A stretch of 64,000 nt of DNA, taken from Brevundimonas mediterranea. GTDB taxonomy: Bacteria > Pseudomonadota > Alphaproteobacteria > Caulobacterales > Caulobacteraceae. Where the stretch lies: the NCBI RefSeq assembly GCF_011064825.1, contig NZ_CP048751.1, positions 1,798,001 through 1,862,000 of the forward strand, in the 5' to 3' direction. Positions 8,139 to 16,589 of this stretch are shown here, in pieces; the first letter of the stretch is position 1; every line of letters begins with the position of its first letter. The translations under genes and the position numbers were made by a program. The notes under the pieces are model-generated. The model was not told where the DNA came from. It saw nothing but the letters and a program-made list of their open reading frames with translations, and made no database searches.

Positions 8139-10070
8139 TCAAGAGGCTGGGCGCGCGCCCTTCGGCGCCGCATGCCGGGAGAAGCCGACCACGAGGATAG
8201 CAATCGTCAGAAGCTGAACGGCGACGCCCTCGACCGTCGGATAAAGACCGAGGATCTCGATGCGGGGGATCCACTCCAGCGGATGGACATCGAGCCAGCC
8301 CGCCTCCTGCAGCGCAGCCACGCCCTTGCCGACGAGGACGACCGACAGGATGGCCATGAGGATCGAGCTCAGCGAGAAGAACCGGCCGATCGGGAGGCGC
8401 ATGCTGTAGGCCAGCAAGGCCCAGGCCACCACGGCCAGGATGGCCACCGCCGTCAGGGCGCCGGCCAGCATGCCGAGATGGCCGCCCTGGCTCCAGATCG
8501 CCGCATAGAAGAGGATGGTCTCGAACACCTCGCGATAGACGACGATGAAGGCCAGCAGGAACAGGAACCAGGCCGACCGCTTCGACAGCGCGTGGGAGAG
8601 CTTGTCGCGGATATAGGTCTGCCAGGCGTCGGCGTGCGACTTCCCATGCATCCAGATGCCGACCGAGACGAGCACCACGGCCGCCAGGAGCGAGCCGAAT
8701 CCTTCGGTGAGCTCCCGGCTGGCGCCGCTGATGGAGATGAAGAAGGTCGCGGCCGCCCAGGTGGCGCCGCCGGCGACCAGCGCGGCCACCCAGCCGCCGT
8801 GGACGTAGCGCAGCACCTCGGGCCGTTCGGCCTTCCTCAGGAAGGCGATCATCGCCACCACGATGAGGATGGCTTCCAGCCCTTCGCGCAGCAGGATGGT
8901 GAAAGCGCCGAGGAAGCTGGCGAGATTGTCCGCCTCCTGGGGCGCGAGGGCGCGTTCGGCCGTGTCCAGCAGGGCGTTCGCGCGGGCGACCCGGTCCGCG
9001 ACCTCCTGGGTCGGCGCGCGCCTGCTGATCGAGATGCGCAGGTCGGTCATGGCCGTCTCGACCCGCCGCAGCAAGGCGCCGTCACGAGCGCCGAGCGCCG
9101 GCTCCACCGGTTCGACGCCGTCGAGATAGGCCGAGAGGGCGAGGTCGGTCGCGGCCTTGCGGTCGCCCCGGCGATAGGCGGCCTCGCTTTCGGCCAGTCG
9201 CGTCCGGGCCAGGGTCAGGGTCGATCCCTCGGCGCGAACCGTCGCCTCGGGATGGCGACGCAGGTGAGCGATGACCGCCCGCGCCTTCGTCTCGCCGATC
9301 CTTGTCGCCAGCTCCGCCGGGGTGGCCTGGGTGAGGGCGGCCAGGTCAGGGAACGCGGCGCGGATCGCCGCGTCGCTCTCCCAGAGGCGTCGACCTTCGG
9401 CGGCTTCGGCGTCGGTGAAGGCGAACCGGCCCACGTAGAAGGCCAAGGCCCAGCGATCCTCGGCCGGCAGATGGGCGAAGCTGGCCATGGCCGTGCCCTC
9501 GAGCCCCTGATCGATCACCTGGTAGAGGCCGAACACGCTGCGCTGACGGGCGCGCTCCACATCCGCGAAGGCGATCGCAGGCGGGTCGAGCCCCTCGGCG
9601 CCCGGGCCGTCGGCGCGTCCGGTCACGCCATGGCAGACCGAGCATTGCTCGGCATAGAGGGTCGCGCCGCGGGCCAGATCAGGCGGGAACGAAGGCGCGA
9701 GCGGGCTCGGATAGGCCGCCAGCACCGCGCCGGCCAGCGCCTTGGCTCGGGCCCCGACGACCCCCGGGTCGGCCTTGTCGAGGATGGCCGCCTGCAGGGC
9801 CTCCGCGTCACGGATCAGGCCGGCCTTGGCCGGGTTCGGCGGCAGGGCGTCCAGTCGGGTCCGGATCTGGCCGCCGAACTCGATCATCTCGCCGTATTCG
9901 GCCGGATTGGTCACCTGACCATTGGCAACCGCGCCGGCATAGTCGACCGCCACATAGTCGAGCAGTCGCCAGGCGACCTGGGCCTCGGAGGCGGACGGCG
10001 CCTGGGCCAGGGCGGGTGCGGACAGCCCCATCGCAAGCATCAGGGCGAAAAGGCGGAGCAGAGGGCGCAT
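8139..10070 (-). CDS. cytochrome c / FTR1 iron permease fusion
   Basis: A 643-residue protein. A signal peptide (1-22, ALA-QA) is followed by a periplasmic region with a c-type haem site C143-S-V-C146-H147 and then a seven-helix FTR1 domain. Both iron-exchange motifs are present: REGLE in the first FTR1 helix (about 393) and the variant REVFE in a later helix (about 530). FTR1 permeases take up iron after its oxidation; the attached cytochrome suggests electron transfer coupled to Fe(II) oxidation. The start at 10070 is chosen because it begins the signal peptide; the frame is open slightly further. Its context among metal-resistance genes suggests iron or general metal homeostasis. Fusions of this kind are known in proteobacteria. 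Confidence 0.9.
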   Translation of the reverse strand: MRPLLRLFALMLAMGLSAPALAQAPSASEAQVAWRLLDYVAVDYAGAVANGQVTNPAEYGEMIEFGGQIRTRLDALPPNPAKAGLIRDAEALQAAILDKADPGVVGARAKALAGAVLAAYPSPLAPSFPPDLARGATLYAEQCSVCHGVTGRADGPGAEGLDPPAIAFADVERARQRSVFGLYQVIDQGLEGTAMASFAHLPAEDRWALAFYVGRFAFTDAEAAEGRRLWESDAAIRAAFPDLAALTQATPAELATRIGETKARAVIAHLRRHPEATVRAEGSTLTLARTRLAESEAAYRRGDRKAATDLALSAYLDGVEPVEPALGARDGALLRRVETAMTDLRISISRRAPTQEVADRVARANALLDTAERALAPQEADNLASFLGAFTILLREGLEAILIVVAMIAFLRKAERPEVLRYVHGGWVAALVAGGATWAAATFFISISGASRELTEGFGSLLAAVVLVSVGIWMHGKSHADAWQTYIRDKLSHALSKRSAWFLFLLAFIVVYREVFETILFYAAIWSQGGHLGMLAGALTAVAILAVVAWALLAYSMRLPIGRFFSLSSILMAILSVVLVGKGVAALQEAGWLDVHPLEWIPRIEILGLYPTVEGVAVQLLTIAILVVGFSRHAAPKGARPAS

Positions 10071-10231
10071 GGGAGACCTAGTTGTGAGCGGCTCGCAATA
10101 GCATTCAGGCGACGGCACTGTCGCGCTTTATTCGCGACGCGGCCGGGCTCGCAGGCGGCGACGGCTCCCCGTCCGCCGAGACGCCACGGCGCTGCGTGGC
10201 CAGCCCGGGCAGCTACGCGGCGCGGCGCTCG

Positions 10232-11629
10232 TTACAGGTGGATCGTGCGGTCCGCCACAGCCAGGCATGCCTCGCGCAAGGCTTCCGGGAGCGTCGGATG
10301 CGCATGGCTCGTCCGCGCCACGTCCTCGGCCGCCGCGCCGAATTGCATGACGGCGACCGCTTCATGGATCAGACTGCCGGCGTCCGGCCCCAGGATGTGC
10401 ACGCCGAGAATCTTGTCCGTCCTGGCGTCCGCCAACACCTTGACCAACCCGTTCTTCTCCAACCGCGCCTTGGCCATGGCGTTTGCCGAGAACGGAAAGC
10501 GCCCGACGCGATAGGCCACGCCGGCCGCCTTGAGGTCGTCCTCGGTGCGCCCGACTGAGGCCAGTTCCGGCCAGGTGTAGACGACGGCGGGGATCGTCCC
10601 GTAGTCGACATGGCCTGCGCCGCCGGCAAGGCGTTCGGCAAGGGCGATCCCTTCCTCTTCCGCCTTGTGGGCCAGCATGGCGCCGCCGATGACATCGCCG
10701 ATGGCGTAGACCCCTTCGGCGCTGGTTCGAAAGCCGTCGTCGACCGGAATAAAGCCCTTGCGGTCGGGCTTGATGCCGACCGTCTCAAGGTCGAGCCCGG
10801 CGGTGGCGGGGCGTCGGCCAATCGAAACCAGCACGACATCGGCCTTGATGGTTCCCCGCGCGCCTTCGCCCATGGGCTCGACGTCAAGGACGACGTCGTC
10901 GCCGTCCATCCGCGATCCGACCACCTTGTGCCCGAGGCAGAACTCGAAGCCCTGGGCCTCGAGCACCTTGTGCAGCGCCGTCGACATCTCCGAGTCGACG
11001 CCGGACGCGATCCGGTCGAGCACCTCGATAACCGTGACCTCGCTGCCGAGCCGGCGCCAGACCGACCCCAGCTCCAGTCCGACGTAGCCGCCGCCGATCA
11101 CCGCCAGATGGCGCGGCGCCGCCGTCAGGCTCAGCGCGCCGGCCGAGGTGACGATCCGTTGCTCGTCGATGGGCAGATCGGGCAAGGTCGCCGCTTCCGA
11201 TCCGCTGGCGATGACCACCGCCTTGCGGGCCTGCACCTCGAAGGGGCCGTCGGCGCCGCTCACCTCCACGCGGTCGCGCGCCAGCAGCCGCCCGCGGCCC
11301 TGGAGGCGTGTGACCTTGTGCTTGCGCAGGAGGTAGGCGACCCCTTCCCCCAGCTCGGTCACCACCTTGCCCTTGTGCCGCATAACGCCGTCAAGGTCGG
11401 CCCGCACATTGTCGACCAGGACGCCGAACGCTTCCAGGTTGCGCGCCATCTCCAGCCGCTCGGTGGCCTGCAGCAGCGCCTTGGACGGAATGCAGCCGAT
11501 GTTCAGGCAGGTTCCCCCGAGCACTTCGCGGTCGTCGATGACGGCCACCGACATGCCGAGCTGGCTCGCCCGGATCGCGCAGGGGTATCCGCCTGGCCCG
11601 CCCCCGATGATCACCAGATCATACGACAT
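10232..11629 (-). CDS. dihydrolipoyl dehydrogenase-like flavoprotein disulfide reductase
   Basis: A 465-residue FAD-dependent disulfide reductase. FAD loop GGGPGGYPCAIRA at 9-21, redox disulfide GGTC41LNIGC46IPSK, NAD loop IGGGYVGLELGSVWRRLG, second FAD motif YAIGDVIGG and the C-terminal catalytic His-Glu pair in HAHPTLPEA. It matches lipoamide dehydrogenases rather than mercuric reductases: it lacks the C-terminal cysteine pair and the N-terminal metal-binding domain of MerA. It begins only 19 bases after the P450 stop, so the two form an operon, which is unusual; no other subunit of a 2-oxoacid dehydrogenase is nearby. It could supply electrons to the P450 or simply be an extra Lpd. Confidence 0.88.
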   Translation of the reverse strand: MSYDLVIIGGGPGGYPCAIRASQLGMSVAVIDDREVLGGTCLNIGCIPSKALLQATERLEMARNLEAFGVLVDNVRADLDGVMRHKGKVVTELGEGVAYLLRKHKVTRLQGRGRLLARDRVEVSGADGPFEVQARKAVVIASGSEAATLPDLPIDEQRIVTSAGALSLTAAPRHLAVIGGGYVGLELGSVWRRLGSEVTVIEVLDRIASGVDSEMSTALHKVLEAQGFEFCLGHKVVGSRMDGDDVVLDVEPMGEGARGTIKADVVLVSIGRRPATAGLDLETVGIKPDRKGFIPVDDGFRTSAEGVYAIGDVIGGAMLAHKAEEEGIALAERLAGGAGHVDYGTIPAVVYTWPELASVGRTEDDLKAAGVAYRVGRFPFSANAMAKARLEKNGLVKVLADARTDKILGVHILGPDAGSLIHEAVAVMQFGAAAEDVARTSHAHPTLPEALREACLAVADRTIHL

Positions 11630-11648
11630 CGTGGAAGCGCCCATGGGG

Positions 11649-12965
11649 TCAGGCCTTGCTGTGGATGGATGGGTGAAGAGGGCGCGGCCAGCCCATGGAG
11701 CCAGCATCAGGCGCCGACCTAGCCAGGGCGGCGTCACGCGTCGCCATTCGGAACCCGCTCCTGGGGAGGGCCGGCAGTCGGCGGAAGTCGATGTCCAGGT
11801 CCTGATCCGGCAGCCGGTAGCTCAGGTCGGCGAGCAAGCCGACGGCGCGCTCCATCAGGTCGATGACGATGCTTTCGCCCGGGCAACGGTGACCAGTCGC
11901 CGGATCCCCTCCGCCTTGGGGAATGAGACCGAACGGGTCTCCGGCGCCGTCGATGAAGCGCTCCGGCCGGAACTCCTCGGGATCGTTCCAGCCCGCGGGG
12001 TCGTGATTGGAGCCGAAGAGATCGAGGACGACCTGCCGGCCCTCCGGGAAGACGAGATCGCGCCAGCGAAACGGCGTACGCACGCGCCCGATCACCGCCG
12101 GGAAGAACGGGTAGAAGCGCCGCACCTCCTGAACGAAGGCGCGGCGGCGCCCGGGGTCCGCGGCGGCCAGGCGGGCCGCCTCGGGGTGCGCCTGCATCGC
12201 GTGCGCTACAAACACGATGTAGACCGAGGTCGCCACGGTCGGCCGGAGCACATTGGCCAGCTCAACCGCCGCCGTCTGGAGCGGCAACGGTTCGCCATCG
12301 CCGGCGCGGGCCCGGGCCCAGGCGTGAGAGGCGGTCTCCGGATCCGGAGACAGACGGCCGGCGCGAATGTCTTCGATGATCGACGCCAGCCAGGCGTCGA
12401 CGCGCCGACGCGCATGCCTTGACCACAGGTGACGTGGTCCTCGCGATCCGGCTGCGTCGAACAGCGCCCTCAGGTGACGGACCCGTCTCGCTTCTTCCTC
12501 CGGCGCAAGGGGCACCCCGGCCCAGGCGCAGACGGCGCGGGTCAGAACCGGCTGCAGGGCATCGTACAGCACGATGTCTTCCTCACCGGCCCATTCGACG
12601 GCCGCGCGCCGCCACTCCGCCTCGAACAGCTCGCCCAGCCGCGCGATCCGTTCCGGCGACATGAGGGACATGAAGACGCGCTTGCGAGCGCGGTGCGCCT
12701 CGCCGTCCAGGCCCTGGACGCCGCCCTCTCCAAGGAGCGTCCGACGAACGGGCGCCGGCATCGCGCCGGCCCGCGAGATTCGGGCCTCGTCGTAGAAGAC
12801 CCGAGCCGCCTCGCGGCCCCTCAAACAGATTGTCTCCTTCAGCGCCAGACGGGTCTCGAAGGCGTCGGCGCCGGCCTGCTCGAACAGGCGGGAGAGGCGC
12901 CGGTACGGGTCCGCCAACAGGGCCAGGGTCTGGTCGCCAAGTCGCGACGTCCGCCTATGCGCCAT
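11649..12965 (-). CDS. cytochrome P450 of the CYP152 (fatty acid peroxygenase) type
   Basis: A 438-residue P450. The haem-ligand loop is GGGDPATGHRC361PGE, and the I-helix region replaces the usual acid-alcohol pair by RPTVAT. The stretch QEVRRFYPFFPAVIGR and PEGRQVVLDLFGSNHDPAGW closely recalls CYP152 enzymes (P450 BS-beta and SP-alpha), which use hydrogen peroxide directly to hydroxylate or decarboxylate fatty acids, an arginine holding the carboxylate. The ATG at 12965 has GGAGGA six bases upstream, fixing the start. It leads the operon with the flavoprotein downstream. CYP152 members usually need no reductase, so the linked reductase is odd. Soluble, cytoplasmic. Confidence 0.88.
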   Translation of the reverse strand: MAHRRTSRLGDQTLALLADPYRRLSRLFEQAGADAFETRLALKETICLRGREAARVFYDEARISRAGAMPAPVRRTLLGEGGVQGLDGEAHRARKRVFMSLMSPERIARLGELFEAEWRRAAVEWAGEEDIVLYDALQPVLTRAVCAWAGVPLAPEEEARRVRHLRALFDAAGSRGPRHLWSRHARRRVDAWLASIIEDIRAGRLSPDPETASHAWARARAGDGEPLPLQTAAVELANVLRPTVATSVYIVFVAHAMQAHPEAARLAAADPGRRRAFVQEVRRFYPFFPAVIGRVRTPFRWRDLVFPEGRQVVLDLFGSNHDPAGWNDPEEFRPERFIDGAGDPFGLIPQGGGDPATGHRCPGESIVIDLMERAVGLLADLSYRLPDQDLDIDFRRLPALPRSGFRMATRDAALARSAPDAGSMGWPRPLHPSIHSKA

Positions 12966-13029
12966 CGAAGTCCTCCAGATAGAAGAGCGGTCCGCGACGG
13001 GAGCTCCGGATCTCGTGCAAACGTCGCCG

Positions 13030-13051
13030 TGACCCAATGGCTCCAGGGTCA
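13030..13051 (-). promoter_or_regulatory. candidate operator upstream of the P450 operon
   Basis: A perfect dyad TGACCC-N10-GGGTCA lies 65 bases upstream of the P450 start, overlapping a possible -35-like TTGGCA on the minus strand. The two-turn spacing suits a dimeric regulator. No cognate regulator is assigned. Confidence 0.4.
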
Positions 13052-13130
13052 TCTTGCCAACCGGATATTCGACCGGTCGGCGGGCGCGGCGGATCCGCGA
13101 AGAGTGGGTCGAACTGATCGAGGGCCGGAT

Positions 13131-13565
13131 TCACAGCGGAGCGGACGGATCGTGCAGCGCTTCGATCACCTTGCAGGCGGAGACCCGGCCGCCGGCGCAT
13201 TCCGCGGTCATGCGCGACAACTCGCGCTGGAGGGCCCGGAGCCGGGCGATCTTCTGGGTCACATCGGCCAGATGGCGTTCGGCCAGAGTGCTGGCCTCGG
13301 CGCAGGGTCGATCCGGGTGATCGGACAGATCCAGCAGGGAGCGGATCGAATCCAGATCGAAGCCCAGTTGGCGGGCATGCCGGATGAACGACAGGCGGCG
13401 TTCCGCCGCGTCGTCATACATGCGCCGGTCGCTGGCGGTGCGCAGCGGGGCAGGAAGCAGACCGATCTCCTCATAGAAACGGATGGTCGGGACCTTGACG
13501 CCGGTGGCGGCCGCCAGCTTGCCGATGGGGCGCAGGCCGGGCGAGGCGGAAGAGGGCAAGGTCAT
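13131..13565 (-). CDS. MerR family heavy-metal regulator (CadR/PbrR/ZntR-like)
   Basis: A 144-residue MerR protein: winged helix-turn-helix (about 11-80, IGKLAAATGVKVPTIRFYEEIGLL), a dimerisation helix and a C-terminal metal-binding region with three cysteines, C88 (DRPCAEA), C123 and C131 (ECAGGRVSACK). One Cys before the long helix and two after it is the pattern of Cd/Pb/Zn sensors. Proteins of this type bind dyads in promoters with 19-base spacers and untwist them when metal is bound. The start at 13565 is the first in-frame Met of the conserved domain. It is the third gene of lspA-MAPEG-merR, whose promoter has such a dyad, so it is probably autoregulated. Two more matching promoters lie in the window. 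Confidence 0.9.
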   Translation of the reverse strand: MTLPSSASPGLRPIGKLAAATGVKVPTIRFYEEIGLLPAPLRTASDRRMYDDAAERRLSFIRHARQLGFDLDSIRSLLDLSDHPDRPCAEASTLAERHLADVTQKIARLRALQRELSRMTAECAGGRVSACKVIEALHDPSAPL

Positions 13566-13617
13566 CGCGTCATCTCGGGGCGGCGGACTGAACGGCGGAC
13601 GGCGGGTCGAGGGAGGG

Positions 13618-14160
13618 TCATCGACCCAGCCCCATGAGGACGATGGCGATGCCGAAGGCGCCGATCGTTGAGACGCCGGTGAGAGCCATGCCGAAGGCGC
13701 GGGCGGCCGCGCCGCGGGGATAGCCCATGGCGAAACACACACGACCGACGAGATAGAGGGCGACCAGCACGGGCAGGAGGATCATCTCCTCGCCGCGCAG
13801 AACGGTGGCGAGGACGAGGTGGGCGCCGACCGCCAGGACTGTCTGCTCAAGCGAGTTCTGGAGCACGGCGGCGGGTACGGCGAGCCTGGCGCTGGGCGCC
13901 GCAAAGGCGGAGCCCGGCCGGTCGGCCCCCGAGCGGAACCGGATGCTGGCGACGGCCCTCACGCAGGCGGCGAGCCACAGGAAGACCGGGAGGTCCGCCT
14001 TCAGGGCATAGGCCAGCCGATCGGCCGTCGCCATGTCCGGCGCGGCCCCAAGGAGCGGCGGCGGCAGCCAGAGCCAGGCCGATGCGACCGCCCCGGCGGT
14101 GATGAGGATCGCCAGCGCCGAGCGGACGGCGATTCCCCTCTGGTCGGCGGACAGGGTCAT
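13618..14160 (-). CDS. MAPEG family membrane protein
   Basis: A 180-residue protein with four hydrophobic helices and the MAPEG pattern, including [16 protein letters not shown] and the final [24 protein letters not shown] proteins are membrane enzymes related to microsomal glutathione transferases; bacterial members may detoxify lipids or electrophiles with glutathione. It overlaps the lspA stop by four bases (ATGA), so its translation is probably coupled to lspA. Being in a MerR-controlled metal operon suggests repair of metal-induced membrane damage, but this is inference. Confidence 0.85.
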   Translation of the reverse strand: MTLSADQRGIAVRSALAILITAGAVASAWLWLPPPLLGAAPDMATADRLAYALKADLPVFLWLAACVRAVASIRFRSGADRPGSAFAAPSARLAVPAAVLQNSLEQTVLAVGAHLVLATVLRGEEMILLPVLVALYLVGRVCFAMGYPRGAAARAFGMALTGVSTIGAFGIAIVLMGLGR

Positions 14161-14681
14161 CGCGCCGCCCGTCCCAGGGTCGAGGCCGCCGGGCGGCTAT
14201 CCGAGCTCCGAGCGGTCAGGAGGAGCAGCGCGACACCGCAAACAATGGCCGCGTCGGCCAGGTTGAAGGTCGGCCAGTGGGCCTCGCCCCAATGAAGGTC
14301 GATAAAGTCGGTGACCGCACCGGAGCGCAGCCGGTCGAGCAGGTTCCCGATCGCTCCGCCGGCAATGAAGCTCGCCGCGACCGCAGTGACGGCGCTTCGC
14401 GTCCGCCAGATCCAGGCCAGCAAGGCGCCGACGATCACAAACGCCACGGCGCTCAGCGCCCATCGCCCCGCGTCGCCCGAGCCGGCGAACAGGCCGAAGG
14501 TGACGCCGGGATTGAAGCCCAAACGCAGTGCGAGGAACGGCGTGAGGTCCACCGGGGCGGCCAGCTGAGCGCGGGCTGCGGCCTTGGCGGCCTGATCCAG
14601 AGCTGCGATCAGCACGACGAGCGCAAAGGCGATCGCCTGCAGGCGTCCGGGAGCACGTCGGGTCGGGTGCACGGTGATCAT
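14157..14681 (-). CDS. lspA: signal peptidase II (lipoprotein signal peptidase), metal-operon copy
   Basis: A 174-residue LspA with four membrane helices. The catalytic aspartates are D125 (GAVTDFID) and D143 (FNLADAAI), and the conserved [10 protein letters not shown] and [10 protein letters not shown] are present. LspA removes the signal peptide of lipoproteins after lipidation. The ATG at 14681 has GGAGG five bases upstream. It is the first gene of lspA-MAPEG-merR behind a MerR-type promoter, so this is likely an accessory, metal-induced copy rather than the housekeeping one. LspA genes are found next to cadR/pbrR-type regulators and CDF transporters on other resistance elements (from general knowledge). 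Several metal lipoproteins in this window would be its substrates. Confidence 0.93.
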   Translation of the reverse strand: MITVHPTRRAPGRLQAIAFALVVLIAALDQAAKAAARAQLAAPVDLTPFLALRLGFNPGVTFGLFAGSGDAGRWALSAVAFVIVGALLAWIWRTRSAVTAVAASFIAGGAIGNLLDRLRSGAVTDFIDLHWGEAHWPTFNLADAAIVCGVALLLLTARSSDSRPAASTLGRAAR

Positions 14682-14705
14682 AAGGCCTCCAATGGATTTC
14701 AACCG

Positions 14706-14736
14706 ATTATGCTTCCTCTAGCTACTAGAGGATCAA
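14706..14736 (-). promoter_or_regulatory. MerR-type promoter of lspA-MAPEG-merR
   Basis: On the minus strand: -35 TTGATC (14736-14731), 19-base spacer, -10 CATAAT (14711-14706). Within it lies a perfect 7-3-7 palindrome, CCTCTAG-N3-CTAGAGG (14715-14731). A 19-base spacer with a dyad between the boxes is the hallmark of MerR-activated promoters. Confidence 0.85.
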
Positions 14737-14785
14737 GCCGGTTTCGGCCAATAGGCGCCTTTCAGACCAAGCATTCATTTTCGGC

Positions 14786-14816
14786 TTGATCCTCAAGCGA
14801 CTGGAGGATGCATGCT
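14786..14816 (+). promoter_or_regulatory. MerR-type promoter of the CDF-methyltransferase operon
   Basis: Plus strand: -35 TTGATC (14786-14791), 19-base spacer, -10 CATGCT (14811-14816), with the dyad CCTCAAG-N3-CTGGAGG in the spacer. The transcript would start about 13 bases before the chosen CDF start, leaving a very short leader that just contains AAAGGTG. Confidence 0.8.
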
Positions 14817-14835
14817 TCCATCGAAAGGTGACCCG

Positions 14836-15486
14836 ATGACTGAATCCCTCCCGTCCTGTGATCCGGCCTCGTCCGGCTGTGGTTGCGGCGCGGCCGTCAA
14901 GTTTGACGGCGCCATTCCGGCCTATCGGCGCATCCTGATGGCGGTGATCGCCATCAACGGCGCCGCCTTCCTGGCCATTGCCGGCGGCGCGGCCTTGCAG
15001 GGCTCGGCCTCCCTGGGCGCCAACGCCCTCGACTTCCTGGCCGACGCCGCCACCTACGGCATCAGCCTGGCCGTGATCGGCCGTTCGGTCGCCGTGCGGT
15101 CCGGCGCAGCCATGATCAAGGGCGCCAGCCTCGCGGCGCTGGCCTTGTTCATCCTGGGCTATGCGATCTGGCGCGCCACGACCGGAGCGGCGCCGGAGGG
15201 CTTCATCATCACCGGACTAGGCGCTCTGGGTTTCTTCGCCAACGCCCTGGCCGCCCTTCTGCTGGTCCGCCACCGGGAGGGTGACGCCAATGTCCGTTCG
15301 GTCTGGCTGTGCACGCGCAACGACCTGATCCAGAGCCTGGTGGTTGCGGCGACCGGGTTGGCTGTCTGGCTGACCGCCTCGCGCTGGCCCGATCTCATCG
15401 CCGGTGCAATCCTGGCGGTGATCTTCCTGCACTCCGCTTGGTCGATCCTGAAACAGTCCCGCGAAGAATTGAGGGCCGCGGCGTGA
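14836..15486 (+). CDS. short CDF-like cation transporter (no cytoplasmic domain)
   Basis: A 216-residue membrane protein with about six hydrophobic helices matching the membrane part of cation diffusion facilitators. The acidic metal-site helices are recognisable as ANALDFLADAATYGISL (D-x3-D) and TRNDLIQSL (N-D). It ends right after the sixth helix, so the usual cytoplasmic metal-sensing domain is missing. The N-terminus is cysteine-rich (SCDPASSGCGCG), a possible metal-collecting tail. The ATG at 14836 follows AAAGGTG and fits the short leader from the MerR-type promoter. Predicted to export Zn/Cd-type ions across the inner membrane. The methyltransferase downstream overlaps its stop codon. 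Confidence 0.85.
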   Translation: MTESLPSCDPASSGCGCGAAVKFDGAIPAYRRILMAVIAINGAAFLAIAGGAALQGSASLGANALDFLADAATYGISLAVIGRSVAVRSGAAMIKGASLAALALFILGYAIWRATTGAAPEGFIITGLGALGFFANALAALLLVRHREGDANVRSVWLCTRNDLIQSLVVAATGLAVWLTASRWPDLIAGAILAVIFLHSAWSILKQSREELRAAA

Positions 15487-16133
15487 CGGCGAGTTTCACC
15501 CCCGCGCTCGGCCATGCCGCCCTCAGCGGCTTTTATGACCCCGTGATCACCATGCTGACGCGCGAACGCGTATGGCGGGCGCGGCTGCTCGACCAGGTCG
15601 CGCCGCAGCCGGGCGAGACGGTCATCGACCTCGGCTGCGGAACCGGCTCATTCGCCGTGAGCCTGGCGCAGCGGGCGCCGGGCGCGCGCATCGTCGGCGT
15701 CGATCCTGACAACGATATTCTCAGGCGCGCGGCGGCGAAGGCGGCGGCGGCCGGCCAGAACATCCTGTTCGTGGAGGCCTTCGCGCGTGATGTCGCCGCC
15801 GTCCTCGGCGACCGCGCCGCAGACAAGATCGTGTCCAGCCTGGTCTTCCATCAGCTGCCCATGGAAGAGAAACGGCGAGGTCTGGCGGCGAGCTTGCGGG
15901 CGCTCAAGCCCGGCGGGACGCTGCACATCGCCGACTACGGACGTCAGACAGGCTCCATGCGCATGCTGTTCCGCATCGTGCAGTCGCTGGATGGTTACGA
16001 GAACACGCAGCCGAACGCCGACGGCGTGCTGCCAGACCTGATCGTCGAGGCCGGCTTCACGGATGTCCGCGAGGTCGATGTCCTGCCGACCTTGACGGGC
16101 GCGATCGCCTTCTATCGCGCGGTGCGACCATGA
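15483..16133 (+). CDS. class I SAM-dependent methyltransferase coupled to CDF gene
   Basis: A 216-residue Rossmann methyltransferase: SAM loop VIDLGCGTGSF (about 42-52), acidic ribose ligand region VGVDPDN, and a post-I region KIVSSLVFHQLP, then LKPGGTLHIADYGRQ. The GTG start at 15483 overlaps the CDF stop (GTGA), which implies translational coupling. Substrate unknown. It has a single cysteine (in the SAM loop), so it cannot use the Cys-based mechanism of the arsenite methylase ArsM. A full-length paralogue lies at 31493-32164, also beside metal genes. Cytoplasmic. Confidence 0.87.
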   Translation: MTASFTPALGHAALSGFYDPVITMLTRERVWRARLLDQVAPQPGETVIDLGCGTGSFAVSLAQRAPGARIVGVDPDNDILRRAAAKAAAAGQNILFVEAFARDVAAVLGDRAADKIVSSLVFHQLPMEEKRRGLAASLRALKPGGTLHIADYGRQTGSMRMLFRIVQSLDGYENTQPNADGVLPDLIVEAGFTDVREVDVLPTLTGAIAFYRAVRP

Positions 16134-16207
16134 AGCGGTTACGAAGCGGGCGGAGCGTGATACAGGGCCGTATGGGATGCGGATCGGCGAGACGAGGGAG
16201 GATGGCG

Positions 16208-16534
16208 ATGCTACTGGCGTCGTTCCTGTCGTTCTTCGTCCTGATCACTGCGGTCGATGCCGCCGCCTGCGTCGCGGAAGAGGCCGGGGCTTCGCTCACG
16301 GCCGCCACGGCCGAACGGTTCGTTGGGCCTTCAGGGGAAGACAATGCCGACCGCGGAACCGTCGGTCTGCGCGGCGGCGCCCACTGTCAGTGCCACCATG
16401 GCGGCGTCGCGGCGCTGCCCGCGGCGCCGGAGATGAGCCCGACGGTCAAAGCCAGCGGACCACACCCGGTTCTGTTGGTGGACCGTCGACCGTCCCGGAA
16501 GCCCGCCGGACCGGAACGCCCACCGAGAGGCTGA
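16208..16534 (+). CDS. small exported Cys/His protein preceding czcCBA (czcI-like position)
   Basis: A 108-residue protein of unknown family. It has a signal peptide (about 1-20, FLSFFVLITAVDAAA) and a mature part with the ligand-rich cluster HCQCHH, ending in a proline- and arginine-rich tail. AGGGAGG lies six bases before the ATG at 16208. It starts shortly after the methyltransferase and 55 bases before czcC, on the same strand. Its position recalls CzcI of Cupriavidus, a periplasmic modulator of czc expression, but I see no clear sequence relation. Two other RND operons in this window are also preceded by a small exported ligand-rich protein. Confidence 0.6.
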   Translation: MLLASFLSFFVLITAVDAAACVAEEAGASLTAATAERFVGPSGEDNADRGTVGLRGGAHCQCHHGGVAALPAAPEMSPTVKASGPHPVLLVDRRPSRKPAGPERPPRG

Positions 16535-16589
16535 TGGGACTGCGCGCGAACGCGCGCCTTCCACGTCAACCTTCCGGGAAACAGGACCT

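Noticed and set aside
8172..10514. 780-codon open frame on the plus strand
   Set aside because: Shadow of the FTR1 gene; composition is Arg/Gly/Asp/His-rich and it crosses into the next gene.
10232..11629. Mercuric reductase
   Set aside because: No N-terminal HMA domain and no C-terminal vicinal cysteines; no mer genes nearby.
15483..16133. Arsenite methyltransferase ArsM
   Set aside because: Only one cysteine, within the SAM loop; ArsM needs several conserved ones. arsH is 10 kb away in another unit.
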